This document shows positions 33,294 to 43,705 of a DNA stretch of 64,000 bases, piece after piece. Source of the stretch: Fonsecaea monophora (taxonomy: Eukaryota; Ascomycota; Eurotiomycetes; Chaetothyriales; Herpotrichiellaceae); assembly GCF_001642475.1 (NCBI RefSeq), contig NW_019173972.1, forward strand, positions 124,001 to 188,000, written 5' to 3'. The stretch's first letter is position 1; each line of letters begins with the position of its first letter. The notes under the pieces were generated by a model that did not search any database, was not told the DNA's origin, and saw only the letters and a list, made by a program, of their open reading frames with translations. Both the position numbers and the translations under genes were made by a program.

Positions 33294-36036
33294 ACGGGGG
33301 TCAAGTTAATTGCTAGCCTCTGGTTTTTCTCGAGTTATCCAGATGTCTTGACCGGCCTGCGTTTCTGTTTCCAACCTGAGTCTTCCATGCAACCTAATCC
33401 TCTTGCCTAATCCTTGGACCATTGTCGATCAATGGCATTCTACTTTCCGAACGCTGGACGTGATCTCACCGGACAGTGCAGGCACTACAGTCTGCGTCAT
33501 TACATAGGGGGCACCAGGGGGGGTGTGGGAAAGAATTGGCGGCGGCTGGACCGCCGAGTGGGCAAGCCGGGATCAGTGAGTCTGGCACTTGCAGGGTGGC
33601 TGTGACCCAGACTCAAAAAGCAAGATTAATATTTTTCATTATTTGGGGAACTTGTTGGCCTCTGGGATTGAGGGCGAGCTATCTAAGCGGCCACATGAGA
33701 CTTTGTCTACCGTTGCACTCTTTTGGGTTTTACAATGGCTGCATGGCGCTACGGACAGATATGGGAATGACAAGACAAAATGACTTCAAGGAAAAGGAGA
33801 TAGGGACTGGGATATAGAGAGGACTTACAGAACGCAAGAGGCACCCAAGCAACAAACTGGGCTCGGGAACATGGTGGAGTGATTGTGACTAGAAGTTCCC
33901 AATGGCATCTTTCGTGTCCAACTTGTTAAACGACCCATGTTGCTTTTGGTTTCAAGTTCAAGTTCCCATGCCCCTTGAGTCCTCCTGCATATCTGATTCC
34001 TTGTTCGCGGAGCTTCGCGGGGAAACTATCCTTGTAACTTTGACCTACATAAGGCTCGGTGAGGCCGATCCCTACTCGAATTATCGTTGGTTAGTAGCTA
34101 CAGTGCTACAGTAGTGACTACGGAGTATGCAGGCGTGGTAAATTTTTTCTGTAGGGAGCTGCCAGATATTTACTAGTTGCTTGTAGGATTCTTCGAGGAT
34201 GATTACCTGTGCCCCGTTCACCTCGTCCAAATGTTCTCTGTATCACCTGTATCACCTGTATCACCATGAGTAGCTCACTTGTCCTGCAGAATTTGACGGG
34301 AAGACCGGAGTACGGCACCAACGGCTTTCCAATTCCTCCGAAGCTCTACATAGCTATCAAGGACATGACGATAGTGACCTAGGGATTACGAAGTCACTTT
34401 GTCGTCTAGGTTATGAATGATGCCTATGTTTATCCAGGTGGGTAGATAGGTGGGTGGGATGTAGGCTTGCCAGTCCCTAGGAGCAGGTGACTTTTTGGCA
34501 GTGTTTCGTCGACCTGGGTGTAAACAAGTCGTTAGGTAGGGAGGGTTAGCGGGTGATTTGGGCCTGCCTTAGTCGGCACCAGGTATCGACTTGGAGGCGG
34601 ACAATACCTACAAGTCGAGGCGAGGGTGCCCAATTCGGCCCAGTGGCTCCAAGGGTCAGAGGCACCACCGCCTAAACCAGCAACTCTTCCAACCACCTAG
34701 GTAAAGCGCGTGCCTTTTTCCGGCAGCCCGCCCACCAACTGAATGGCCGTTGCTGCTCGTTTCACGCCTCGCTTTACCTCGCTTGTCCCAAGCTCCAAGC
34801 TCCAGGCTCCCAATTCCAGTACCTTTCTACCTTCATAGTTAGCTTCCCATGCCAAACGGTCTTTTTGGCCCCCGACACCGCTGCCGAGTTTTCCATGACG
34901 AGGTCCTTGTCCTCGTGGCATGGGCACTTTAGGGGGCACCACACCCCAAGGGGAATAATCTCAACGTTTCCCCCCACCACCATCTCGCGCTTCCCGCTTC
35001 CCATTTCGGTTCACCACCAACTCGCTTCGATCAATTTTTGCGCTATTGCACCTGCATTTATCTCGCACCTTCGGAGGACAGGAGAATGAGGGCACTAGGT
35101 ATCCACCACCCGTCCACACGACTGCCCTCACCCGTCGTCACCACCGTCACAGTCCTCTGATTCAGCTCTACAAGGTTCATTGAAGTGAACAGCCGAACCA
35201 AGATAGCCGAGGGGCACTGGGAACAATGGGCACCCCACCGCCGTCATACCGCGTGGCTGTACGAGCAGAAGTCCCGTGGTGAATATGGCGTGCGGACGTT
35301 GGGGGAGATACTCGTGCAGACGCACCTCGTATTCCCATTCCTCCCATTTGCGCAATACCACGAGGACCCAAAACACGCACTGCGAGCTCGGTATCTGCAT
35401 TGTGGACGGCGAGGGATGAATCTAAAGCATAGCAGGCAGGGCTGCTATCATGCCTGCTATCCCCCTACCCTCCAAAAACGGACCGTGATCATCGACTATC
35501 TACTTCTGACCGAGTAGATCGATGGCCATGCCGTGTAAAATTCCTGCGACGCTCCCCGAACGCTCGGAATTGGATCTTCGACTATGGTCGTCACCCACAC
35601 TTGCTCTAGCACGCCTAGGCAGCGAATGTTCTCCCCTCACCGGCTCATCACGTTACCGTTGTGGATTGAGAACATCCGAGGTATAGGGTCCCGTATGCAA
35701 ATGGATCTTGAGCAAAGCCACCTCCCTTCCTCCAAACCCGATCAATCTAGCAAAGACGACCTCGCTAGTTCAAGTACCACATGATCTCGCTACTGGTACA
35801 AACATCACAGGACCAAGGGTTTTCTTGGAACGAGGCTGAGTGAATCCACCTACTTGATGCGCTTGTATACAAGAGATGGTGGACCGCACATAATATTGAC
35901 GACATACAACTTCAAGGTAGTGTTCTGTGAGGTCTTGAAGCAGCCACTCAACACTGCCCGACACATTCCTGTCCCTGTCATGCCTACTGCTGTCTCCAGA
36001 GGCGGCTACAAACGGGGCGGGCTTCTACTCAACCCT
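33294..36036. other. Long intergenic region, no gene seen
   Basis: About 2.7 kb with only short, mutually overlapping open frames (for example 35185-35517) lacking domain features or good splice signals. It contains a small tandem repeat at 34239-34265. It includes the 3' flank of the dehydrogenase gene. Confidence 0.4.
34239..34265. repeat. Tandem 9-mer TGTATCACC x3
   Basis: Three perfect head-to-tail copies of TGTATCACC, with no gene nearby. A short simple repeat with no evident role. Confidence 0.9.
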
Positions 36037-36933
36037 TCATACCACCTTCGCCTTTTCCCCTGTAATCCTACTCTCCACCACATCTAATCCAGTAAGCTTC
36101 TTCGACAAGCTATCCAGCCATCCCACAGGAAATACTGTTGCATTGAGCCATGCGAACGTTGCTCCCTGTCCTCTCCAGATTTGATGCGGGGCTCCTTTCC
36201 CGCCGCGCTTGGATAAATCCCTCACCACTTTGTCGGCCCAGACGTCTGCTTTCGTGAGACTTGATGCCGGGCCGTGACGGAGAAACTTGTCCACAGCGGC
36301 CTTGCCAGGCGCGTAGGGGCTGGTCTCAGGTAAGTTGGAACTCATACCGCTATTGGCATTGTCGAAGAAATTCGACCTCACGCCTCCGGTGCGCAAATCA
36401 ACGACCTTAATACCAAATGGTTGCAGTTCAAGCCGCAATATCTCGCTGAAGTTGGCAAGCGCAGCTTTGGAAGCCGAGTATGGTCCCGTGAACGGCAGGG
36501 CTAGAACCGAGACACAGGAGCTATTGTTTACAATCATCTTGAGCTCTGCTGTCGAATTGCGAAGCAACGGGAAAAACAGCTGTACCATCCGGATCGCGCC
36601 CAGCACGTTGATATCGAACTGTTTTTGGATACTGGTGATCGACACGTCAAGGACGGGCATATTCAATCCGGCCCCGGCGTTGTTGATCAATATGTCCAGT
36701 GAACCATCAGTCAGGGATGACACCTTTTCCACACATGATTTGATGGACTCTTCGGAGAGGACATCTAAGGGCAGGGTTTCGATGCCAACGGCAGCTAAGG
36801 ACGACATTTTCGAGGGAGTGCGTGCGGTTGCAAATACGCGGTCGCCACGTTTGTGGAAGGCCAGGGCGAGAGCGGCACCGAGGCCGCCATCCGAGCATCC
36901 TGTGATGAGGACTGTGCGTTTCCTTGGAGCCAT
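36037..36933 (-). CDS. Short-chain dehydrogenase/reductase, Ayr1-like classical SDR
   Basis: Single exon of 298 residues from the ATG at 36933; the frame extends 14 codons further up but only to a TTG. NAD(P) is bound by TGCSDGGLG (residues 11-19) in a Rossmann fold. ILINNAGAGL lies near 84-87, and the catalytic set is Ser139, Tyr152 and Lys156 (PYSASKAALA). The variant TGCSDGGLG and the sequence ARTPSK after the second strand resemble the NADPH-dependent 1-acyl-dihydroxyacetone-phosphate reductase (Ayr1) group. The reaction is reduction of a keto group or the reverse; the substrate is not readable. A hydrophobic stretch near the C-terminus (FAWLNATVFPVGWL) could associate with lipid. It is divergently arranged, 902 bp from a flavin monooxygenase, which suggests but does not prove a shared pathway. 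Confidence 0.88.
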   Translation of the reverse strand: MAPRKRTVLITGCSDGGLGAALALAFHKRGDRVFATARTPSKMSSLAAVGIETLPLDVLSEESIKSCVEKVSSLTDGSLDILINNAGAGLNMPVLDVSITSIQKQFDINVLGAIRMVQLFFPLLRNSTAELKMIVNNSSCVSVLALPFTGPYSASKAALANFSEILRLELQPFGIKVVDLRTGGVRSNFFDNANSGMSSNLPETSPYAPGKAAVDKFLRHGPASSLTKADVWADKVVRDLSKRGGKGAPHQIWRGQGATFAWLNATVFPVGWLDSLSKKLTGLDVVESRITGEKAKVV

Positions 36934-37835
36934 GATGTGTTTGGTTTCAGGTATCGATATTGGGTTTTCTAACAAAGCCGGACAAAGAGCTCTGGATTCT
37001 GCGTCAGTGTACGACTACGACGCCTGTTCGAGGGAGGAAGCAGGATGGAAAACCAGCCATGCTTTTCGTCTTATATCTATCCTATTGGTAAATAGCACGA
37101 CTTGTGCTTTCTCGCAAAGAACACGGACGAGGACAGCCTGATTCCTAATCTACCTCGACCCTAGGTATCATGGATGGAGTCACTAGGCGAAGGTCAGTAA
37201 GATTGCTTCATACCACTCTACAGATTATCGCCTATATCGCACATTGTGGTTCTAAGACAGATTTGTGATTCCATAATACCGGCCGAGGGGTGTGACCCCA
37301 CGACGGGTGGCCTGAGTGGCTGGTCCCTTGATATACCATTTGACTCCCTCTCACACTACTATTTGGATCCATGAGACGTGGATAAATGATGAGGCTGCCG
37401 CGTACTTGTGTCAGATTATTCAACTCGTAATATAACAATGAGAGAGGGGGAGTTTCTAGCCGTCAGAGTTGTATGTATGTGTAAGTCAGCCTCATTTACT
37501 GTGGCCTTTAGATGAGGGACCCCATCCACCTGCTTGCCTAGAATAAACAGCCACGGTAAAGACTGAAGCCTCATTGCCGCAGAAAGGACCAGAACCGAAA
37601 ATCTCATTGTCATTCTCCATCCTTTACCACATGAACCACGGTAGAGACTCCGCAACTTTCTCCAACACCGATCATGACCATCAACCGATTAGCCGGCAGT
37701 TCGGCAGATTGACCAACGCGCGTTGAAGATGGGCTTTTATTTGACCAGATTCGCCTGTTATCACTATCCTCGAGTTCTATCCCTGAGAGTTCCCTGACTT
37801 GTCTGTCACAGCGATCTTATATACGAGGAAACAAC
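36934..37835. promoter_or_regulatory. Divergent promoter region, SDR and flavin monooxygenase
   Basis: The 902 bp lie between the two divergent start codons. The part at 37250-37440 contains a GC-rich imperfect hairpin (GGGGTGTGACCCC) and an AT-rich end. No gene is supported and I could not name a regulator site. Confidence 0.45.
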
Positions 37836-39879
37836 ATGGGATCTGTTGGCGAAACCACCACCACCACTCTCCCTTCAGCACCGGTGCCGGACAAGCAAGA
37901 TGGAAGCCATGACGGTTCAGCCCCTCGGGCCGCGGATGTTGCCAATGGACATTCCCGTGCTCAAGACTCGATCACGATACCGATGCATAATGTGCCGGCC
38001 TTTACGCCCAGCAAGAAGCTCCGTGTCGTGACCATCGGGGCGGGCTACTCGGGCATGATCTTTGCCCACAAGCTCCAATACACCTACGCCAAAGAGTTTG
38101 ACACACTCGTCGAACACACCATCTTCGAGAGCAAGTCCAACGCCGGCGGCACCTGGATCGCAAACAGTTACCCTGGCGTGCAATGCGACGTGCCGAGCCA
38201 CATCTACGTCTTCCCCTTCGCCCCGAACCCCGAGTGGTCGCATTTCTACTCGACGGGGCCCGAGATCAAGGAGTATTTCCAGAAGACGGTCGAGGAGTGG
38301 AAGCTGGATCGGGACGTCCAGTTCAACACCACCGTCGAGCATGCCCAGTGGGACGAGGACAAAGCTCAGTGGAAGCTCGAGGTGCGGCACAAGGACACTG
38401 GCCATCGGACAGAATGGGCCGACGTCCTGATCTCCGCCAGGGGCATCCTGAGTCACTGGAAGTGGCCCGACATTCCCGGACTGCACAGCTTCAAGGGTCT
38501 CAAGGTCCACAGCGCCGGCTGGAATCACGAATATGACTACCGCAACAAGAGAATCGGCCTGATCGGGAACGGAAGCAGCGCCATCCAGATTCTGCCGGAG
38601 ATGGCCAAGCTGGAGGGCACCAAGGTGACGTGCTTCCAGCGGTCGCCGACGTGGGTCGTCTCTCGCCACACGCCCGCGAAGCTCGTGGGCAGCGACGACC
38701 CCAGCTACAACCCGGAGTACCGCGAGGTGGACAAGCAGCGGTTCCGCAACCCGGAGGAGCTCAAAAAGTACCGCAAGCTCATCATCGGGAACGTCAACCG
38801 CGGGTTCCGCATCTTCGGCAAGGGCTCCAAGCAGCAGGAGGAGATCAAGGCCTTTGCCACGGCGCAGATGGCGGCCAAGCTGAACCACGACCCGCGCCTG
38901 TGCAAGATGCTCATCCCGGACTTTGAGGTCGGCTGCCGCAGAATCACCCCGGGCGCCGGCTACCTCGAGTCTTTTACCAGGGACAACGTGTACCTCACCC
39001 AGAGCCACATCGACTACATCGACCAAGGCGGCATCAAGACCAAAGACGGTCAGTACTACGAGTTGGATGTCGTCATCTGCGCGACGGGCTTTGACGTTTC
39101 CAACCGGCCACCGTTTCCCGTCGTTGGGCGCAACGGCATCGAACTGGGAGAGAAGTGGAAGGACGAGCCTGAGTCGTATCTGGTGAGTTTTCTCTCCCCT
39201 CGGAAAGGAAGAAGAATATCATCTCGGGGAAGACGATCCCATCTCCGCCCTTTAGAACCCTAATTCTCTCTATCATCCCACCCGCCAGAACAAAAGGGAA
39301 ACTGGACGACGAACTCCCTGACTGACCTGTTGCGTACGAATTAGTCCATGGCCTGTCCCGACATGCCCAACTACTTCATGTTCATGGGTCCCAACGCCAC
39401 CATCGGCCACGGCTCGCTCATCTACAGCCTGGACTGGACGGCCGAGTGGATGATCCAGTGGCTGCGCAAGATGGCGCGCGAGGACATTGCGTCGGTCGCG
39501 CCGCACCAGCGGGTCGTGGACGAGCTGGTGCGGTACGGGGATGAGATTATGAAGACGCTGACGTGGACGGGGAACTGTGAGTTTCTCCCCTCTCTCTCTC
39601 TCTCCCTCTTTCTCTGTCTGTCTCTGTCTACGTGTTATGTCTCCTGACCCTTGGTATGTGACAGGTCGCTCCTGGTACAAGAACAACCGGATCGACGGGC
39701 GCGTGACGGCCACCTTTGCCGGCAGCGCCATGCTCTTCCACGACATGGTCGAGCGCATCCGCCCCGAGGACTTTGACATCCGGTACCGCTCGCCCAACCG
39801 CTTCCGGTTCATGGGCAACGGCTTCACGCAGTACGAGCTCGAGGACGGGGTCGATTTGTCGTGGTATGTCGAGAAGTAA
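37836..39879 (+). CDS. FAD-dependent monooxygenase, Baeyer-Villiger type
   Basis: Three exons (37836-39182, 39345-39576, 39665-39879) encode 597 residues. The first dinucleotide site GAGYSG is at residues 68-73 (FAD). The fingerprint of class B Baeyer-Villiger enzymes is FKGLKVHSAGWNH, preceding the NADPH site IGLIGNGSSAIQI. Other family motifs are GGTWIANSYPGVQCDVPSH, CFQRSPTWVVS and DVVICATGFDVS. The C-terminal part has FMFMGPNATIGHGS. The first 60 residues are Ser/Thr/Asp-rich and likely disordered, with no targeting signal. Introns are 162 and 88 bp; the second holds a long TC tract. Family members insert oxygen into ketones, or hydroxylate, often in secondary metabolism or catabolism of cyclic ketones; the actual substrate is unknown. 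The gene's GC content is well above its promoter, as in other long exons here. Confidence 0.92.
39591..39630. repeat. (TC)n tract inside intron 2 of the monooxygenase
   Basis: A run of TC/TCTG units lies in the 88-bp intron. It is a simple polypyrimidine sequence of the kind tolerated in introns. Confidence 0.85.
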
Positions 39880-40373
39880 GTCAGTAGTTAAGCAAGCCCG
39901 AGAGCGAGAGCCAGACCGAGAGTAAGAGTGCGCGTGGGCGTGCGAGGCTCGAGGCGGGGAGAGAGACTAGATAGATATATATGTATCTGAATATGAATCT
40001 AAAATGTGCATTGAAATCTCAAATCTTGGACACGAAAAAGGTAAAAGGATCTATCAAACGTACATCCTTGTATTCATCCATATATCGTTACGCATCTCGT
40101 CGCTTTTGTAAGTATCTGCAAAGGCAAGCTCGTCGTCACATTCCTCCAGCTTGCATTGACGAACTCGAATTCGCAAAAAGGGGCACGGGTACGCATCGGC
40201 CAAAAGCTTTTTGGAAAATTCCCTGCCCAGGTTGAAGCCTCCCCCCAGGCATCATCTTTGCACCTACCATGCTCATTCAGCTCGGCAATTAATCTATCGC
40301 CAAATGAAAATCACCATAGACCTTGATGTAATATCATATGCTCGCGACCACGTATTGCTCCCCAACAGACCTG
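39880..40373. other. Convergent intergenic region
   Basis: 3' flanks of the flavin monooxygenase (plus) and the RPAP1-like gene (minus). No gene seen. Confidence 0.4.
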
Positions 40374-41648
40374 TCATTTTGCCAGCCGCTGACCGGGCTT
40401 CAAAACCCCCCGATCACCACCGCCACCTTTTCTCCACAACCACAGCGCTTCGACCGCAAGCGCTTTGGCACTGGCATGTCCCGACTGACGGTTGGCCTCG
40501 CTCATCATGACCTCTATCGGCCTCTCTTTCTCAATCACCGACCAGAGCGCTTCCTGGAGTTCGCTGCCTCTGGCGCCAAAATTCCCCCTCCCCAGCCTGT
40601 ACAGGATCCTACCTAGTGTTTGATAAGCCATGCATCGCTGGTTAGCCAAGGTCGATCGTGCAAGCAATGCGAGCTCTGGTATAGTGTATCCGGCGCTGCT
40701 CGGGGCATCACCGTGATGGTGTAGCCCTTCTTTCACGTCGAGCTCCAAACTCTCCTTTGGCGGGATCAGACGGCCGTTGAATCCGAAGCGGAGGGCAGAA
40801 GCTAGATATGATTCGTTTTCAGGGTTATACAATGACGCTTGGTCCTCCTCCTCGGTCGGGTCCTGTAGCCAGCTCAACGATGACGGGTCGTGGGGAGTGT
40901 CTGGAAAGTAATGTGTTTTGAGATCGGCGAGGAAGGAGGCGCCGTCAGTGTTTAGAGGTACATAGTCGTTTGCTGACCGAGGAGGGACGGGAAAATGTGT
41001 CGAGGGAGGAGGCGGCGCTGCGGATCTTTCAGGTTCCACAGTATCTTCGTCTATGGGCATCTCAGTCACGGCGTTCTGTCCAGATCTTCGGCTATCATCT
41101 TCCTCTTCCGCATCGCCCTCAGGCCAAAGCTTTTGATTGGCTTGATCTTCCTCAATATTAGCACGTTTGAGTAGCCGCTCCAAAAAAGCAGGGTTGAGAT
41201 TTCGTGTTAGCTCGGCTCGAGCCTCCTCAATGTCCTCTGTCGACATTTGTGCTATCCGCCTCTTGTTTTCCTCGCTGATATCGGCCTTCTGCTGCTGGTC
41301 CATGTCGATCCCATACTTCTTGCCCACATGATGTCTGATGGCTTGGTCTGAGGGTTCGACTGTGGTAGGAATGGAGGAACGAGATGGCGCCTTTCCAGCC
41401 TGCTGTCTTTGTTTGAAAGCAGACACGTTGCGGCGTGGTTTGTGCTCGGGGAAGCCAGCTCTGGAGGATTTTAGCGACGGGGCAGAAGGAACAGAGTCCG
41501 AATCGTGCTCTTGGATCTCCTTGATGCTGAAGCCAGGAGGCCGGGTCGGGGGTGTCCGTTCGTCATCGTCAACGTCAACGTCAACTGGCCTGATTGTAAA
41601 TTCATCTGCGTCGAGATCTAATTCAAACCGTTGACCTGGGATGGCCAT
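40374..41648 (-). CDS. rba50: RPAP1/Rba50-like RNA polymerase II assembly factor
   Basis: Single exon of 424 residues. The acidic N-terminus (FELDLDADEFTIRPVDVDVDDDE) leads into the RPAP1 N-terminal motif at about 120-170: DISEENKRRIAQMSTEDIEEARAEL, then LNPAFLERLLKRA. The RPAP1 C-terminal motif lies near 290-390, with GLHHHGDAPSSAGYTIPEL and NQRCMAYQTLGRILYRLGRG. Yeast Rba50 and human RPAP1 help assemble the Rpb3 subcomplex and import of RNA polymerase II; this fungal protein is short like Rba50 (human RPAP1 is far longer). The middle is acidic and Pro-rich. It is divergent from hpc2 across 2 kb. The assignment rests on both motifs and their order. Confidence 0.85.
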   Translation of the reverse strand: MAIPGQRFELDLDADEFTIRPVDVDVDDDERTPPTRPPGFSIKEIQEHDSDSVPSAPSLKSSRAGFPEHKPRRNVSAFKQRQQAGKAPSRSSIPTTVEPSDQAIRHHVGKKYGIDMDQQQKADISEENKRRIAQMSTEDIEEARAELTRNLNPAFLERLLKRANIEEDQANQKLWPEGDAEEEDDSRRSGQNAVTEMPIDEDTVEPERSAAPPPPSTHFPVPPRSANDYVPLNTDGASFLADLKTHYFPDTPHDPSSLSWLQDPTEEEDQASLYNPENESYLASALRFGFNGRLIPPKESLELDVKEGLHHHGDAPSSAGYTIPELALLARSTLANQRCMAYQTLGRILYRLGRGNFGARGSELQEALWSVIEKERPIEVMMSEANRQSGHASAKALAVEALWLWRKGGGGDRGVLKPGQRLAK

Positions 41649-43705
41649 GTTGGAGAAAAGTTGTAGATGGCGCAGCCGCGCAGTGCCCCTCGGTGAGCTT
41701 GTTATTAGTCGACACTAGAAGAGCTGCTCACCCTCAATGCGGTCTAGCCAAAGGCGTTGTCAATCAGACCAATGACATTCTTTTGGCGAGGTACTCGTAT
41801 GTGGCACAGCTTTGTGGAGTGTGCGGCGTGCTACCCTCGCTCTTTCAAGGCGCAGAGCCAACTGCAATCTTTCTAGGGGTGACTGGTGATATGATGCTAA
41901 ATCCTCTATATCATTGGCCAGAAGTCTTCATGAGGGGAGACAACGATATATCAGATCATGCGGTGCGGAGTGGAATAGCCGAACTTGGCTCAAGCCACTA
42001 GCTGCAAGGTCTGTACTTCGTAGCAGGGGTCTAGGATCTGGTAAGCCCCCAGGTGGGTCTAACTGGTGTATCCGATCTTGGGGGTTTTCTTTTCCGAGAG
42101 GATCGAGTTCGACGAGTAGTTGGAAGTGGATAGGGCTTGTCAAGGGTGTGGGAGGTAAAACTGCAGAGGCAGAGGCACTACTATGCGGAGTGATGAACTT
42201 GTAGTCGTCTTCGGCGTGACCGAGTGTGTTTGGTGTTTTCGGGGAGTGGGATCAATTCATGAAACGTCAAGGAGATCAGCTACTGGAACTTCTCGTACTG
42301 AGGCGGACTCCGGTTTTGGGCTAGAAAGCCACCTCACCACTGTTGAACAAGACACAACAAGCCAATAAAGTGATCGTCATGACAGGATGCCTGACCGGCT
42401 AGTCGTAGCCCCTTGCCTCACCGTTAGCCACTGTCTTTTGCCCGTCATTTGTTCCCCCCATTGATTCTCTACATTAGGATTTTTCAGAGTTTTTTGTCGA
42501 TTTACTTGCGTTATCCAGGAACCGAGACCCAACCCTCTCTCCACCATCTGTGACCGAGTTTACCTGCTCCTGCTACTACTCCTAGCCAGCTAGTCCAGCT
42601 AGTCACCTAGTCGAAGATCTTCCTTCCATGGCCCTTGTCTGCCACGACTCATGACTACTGCCACCACTGTCACCACCATCACTGCTACTTTTCCCATTTA
42701 CCCTTTTGCTGCTCTGTGGTCTTTGCACTGGTCTAGTCTCGAATGGCCTCGTCTTCTCTTACACGCCCACGACGCCTCACCAGACTCATTTCACTCTCTC
42801 TCACCTGGTCCGGTCTCCCTTGCTTTCCGCATGCGCTGCTTCTCTGTTGTTTGCTGGTCCCCTCTCTCCCTCTCTCGTCTCTTCCCCGTTCCTCCTCGTC
42901 GTGCTTCCGCCTACTTCTCGACACCCGTCCAAGTCCCCCAGGTCTAGCCTCCCAACTCTGCCCTGGCCTGCCTGGGTGGTGATTTTACGTTTTGCTATCC
43001 ACTCTTCCCATTTCTGTCACAAGCTGTAGTCTGTCCGTCTGGGTTTTTGTTGCCTTCCCATTCATCTCGCGACCCATCATCCCCCCTCGCCATCCCAATC
43101 TTTTTTACCCTTTGTCAAGAGCCCTGTAAGCTGTTTTGTTCTCCGGGGTTCATACATATATCTTCCTATCTTCCCACTTCTGAGCCTTTCCCTCCTCGAC
43201 CTTTTTCTCTCCTCTTTTACCTTCTTGCACATCGGTCCGAGTGATTTTTGCGCCAGGACATGCTACACTGCTACTTCTCTAATTTTGAAGTTCCCTAGTC
43301 CGCTCTATCCGCCGCATTCACCACTGCACCATTGCAAATCCTCGCCGCTAAGCCGCCTTTACACATTTCCCATTCCAGCCGGTGTTTTCAACAACCCTTT
43401 TGAGGTTGTGCAGTCAAATTCACACCCGTCACCATCACCGTCACCGCCCAACCCCGTCCTTCAAATTGTCTCTTTGTATAACGTCCTAGTTATCAACTCT
43501 TTAATTGTTCAACTCTTTGACCCTCATCATCGTCGGTTCCAATAATTCATCAATTGTGATTCCGGTCATCGACATCATCGCCTTTTCCTAATCATCTCCG
43601 TCACCTGCACACGCAATTCCCAACTTCCCGAGCTTCTTTTGATGGCGCGGGTGTGAGCCTGCGGTTTCGGTTGTGCACTTGATTGTGGAGGCTGAAGAGC
43701 TGAAA
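41649..43705. other. Long divergent intergenic region with pyrimidine-rich hpc2 leader
   Basis: About 2 kb between the RPAP1-like and hpc2 start codons. From about 42480 to 43600 the plus strand is strikingly rich in C and T, typical of strong fungal promoters and long leaders. Open frames here are Ser/Pro/Leu-rich shadows of that bias. No gene is supported. Confidence 0.45.

Noticed and set aside
37200..37440. Possible solo LTR: the minus strand from 37434 starts TGTTATATTACG and the block holds a hairpin-like GC stretch.
   Set aside because: I found no matching terminal CA end with a flanking 5-bp target duplication, no primer-binding site and no second copy in the window.
37917..39026. 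369-codon minus-strand open frame.
   Set aside because: It is the antisense frame of the flavin monooxygenase exon 1; its composition follows from GC-rich third positions in the real gene.
42651..43545. Several overlapping Ser/Pro/Leu-rich open frames.
   Set aside because: They arise from the C/T bias of the hpc2 upstream region and lack start context, introns or family features.
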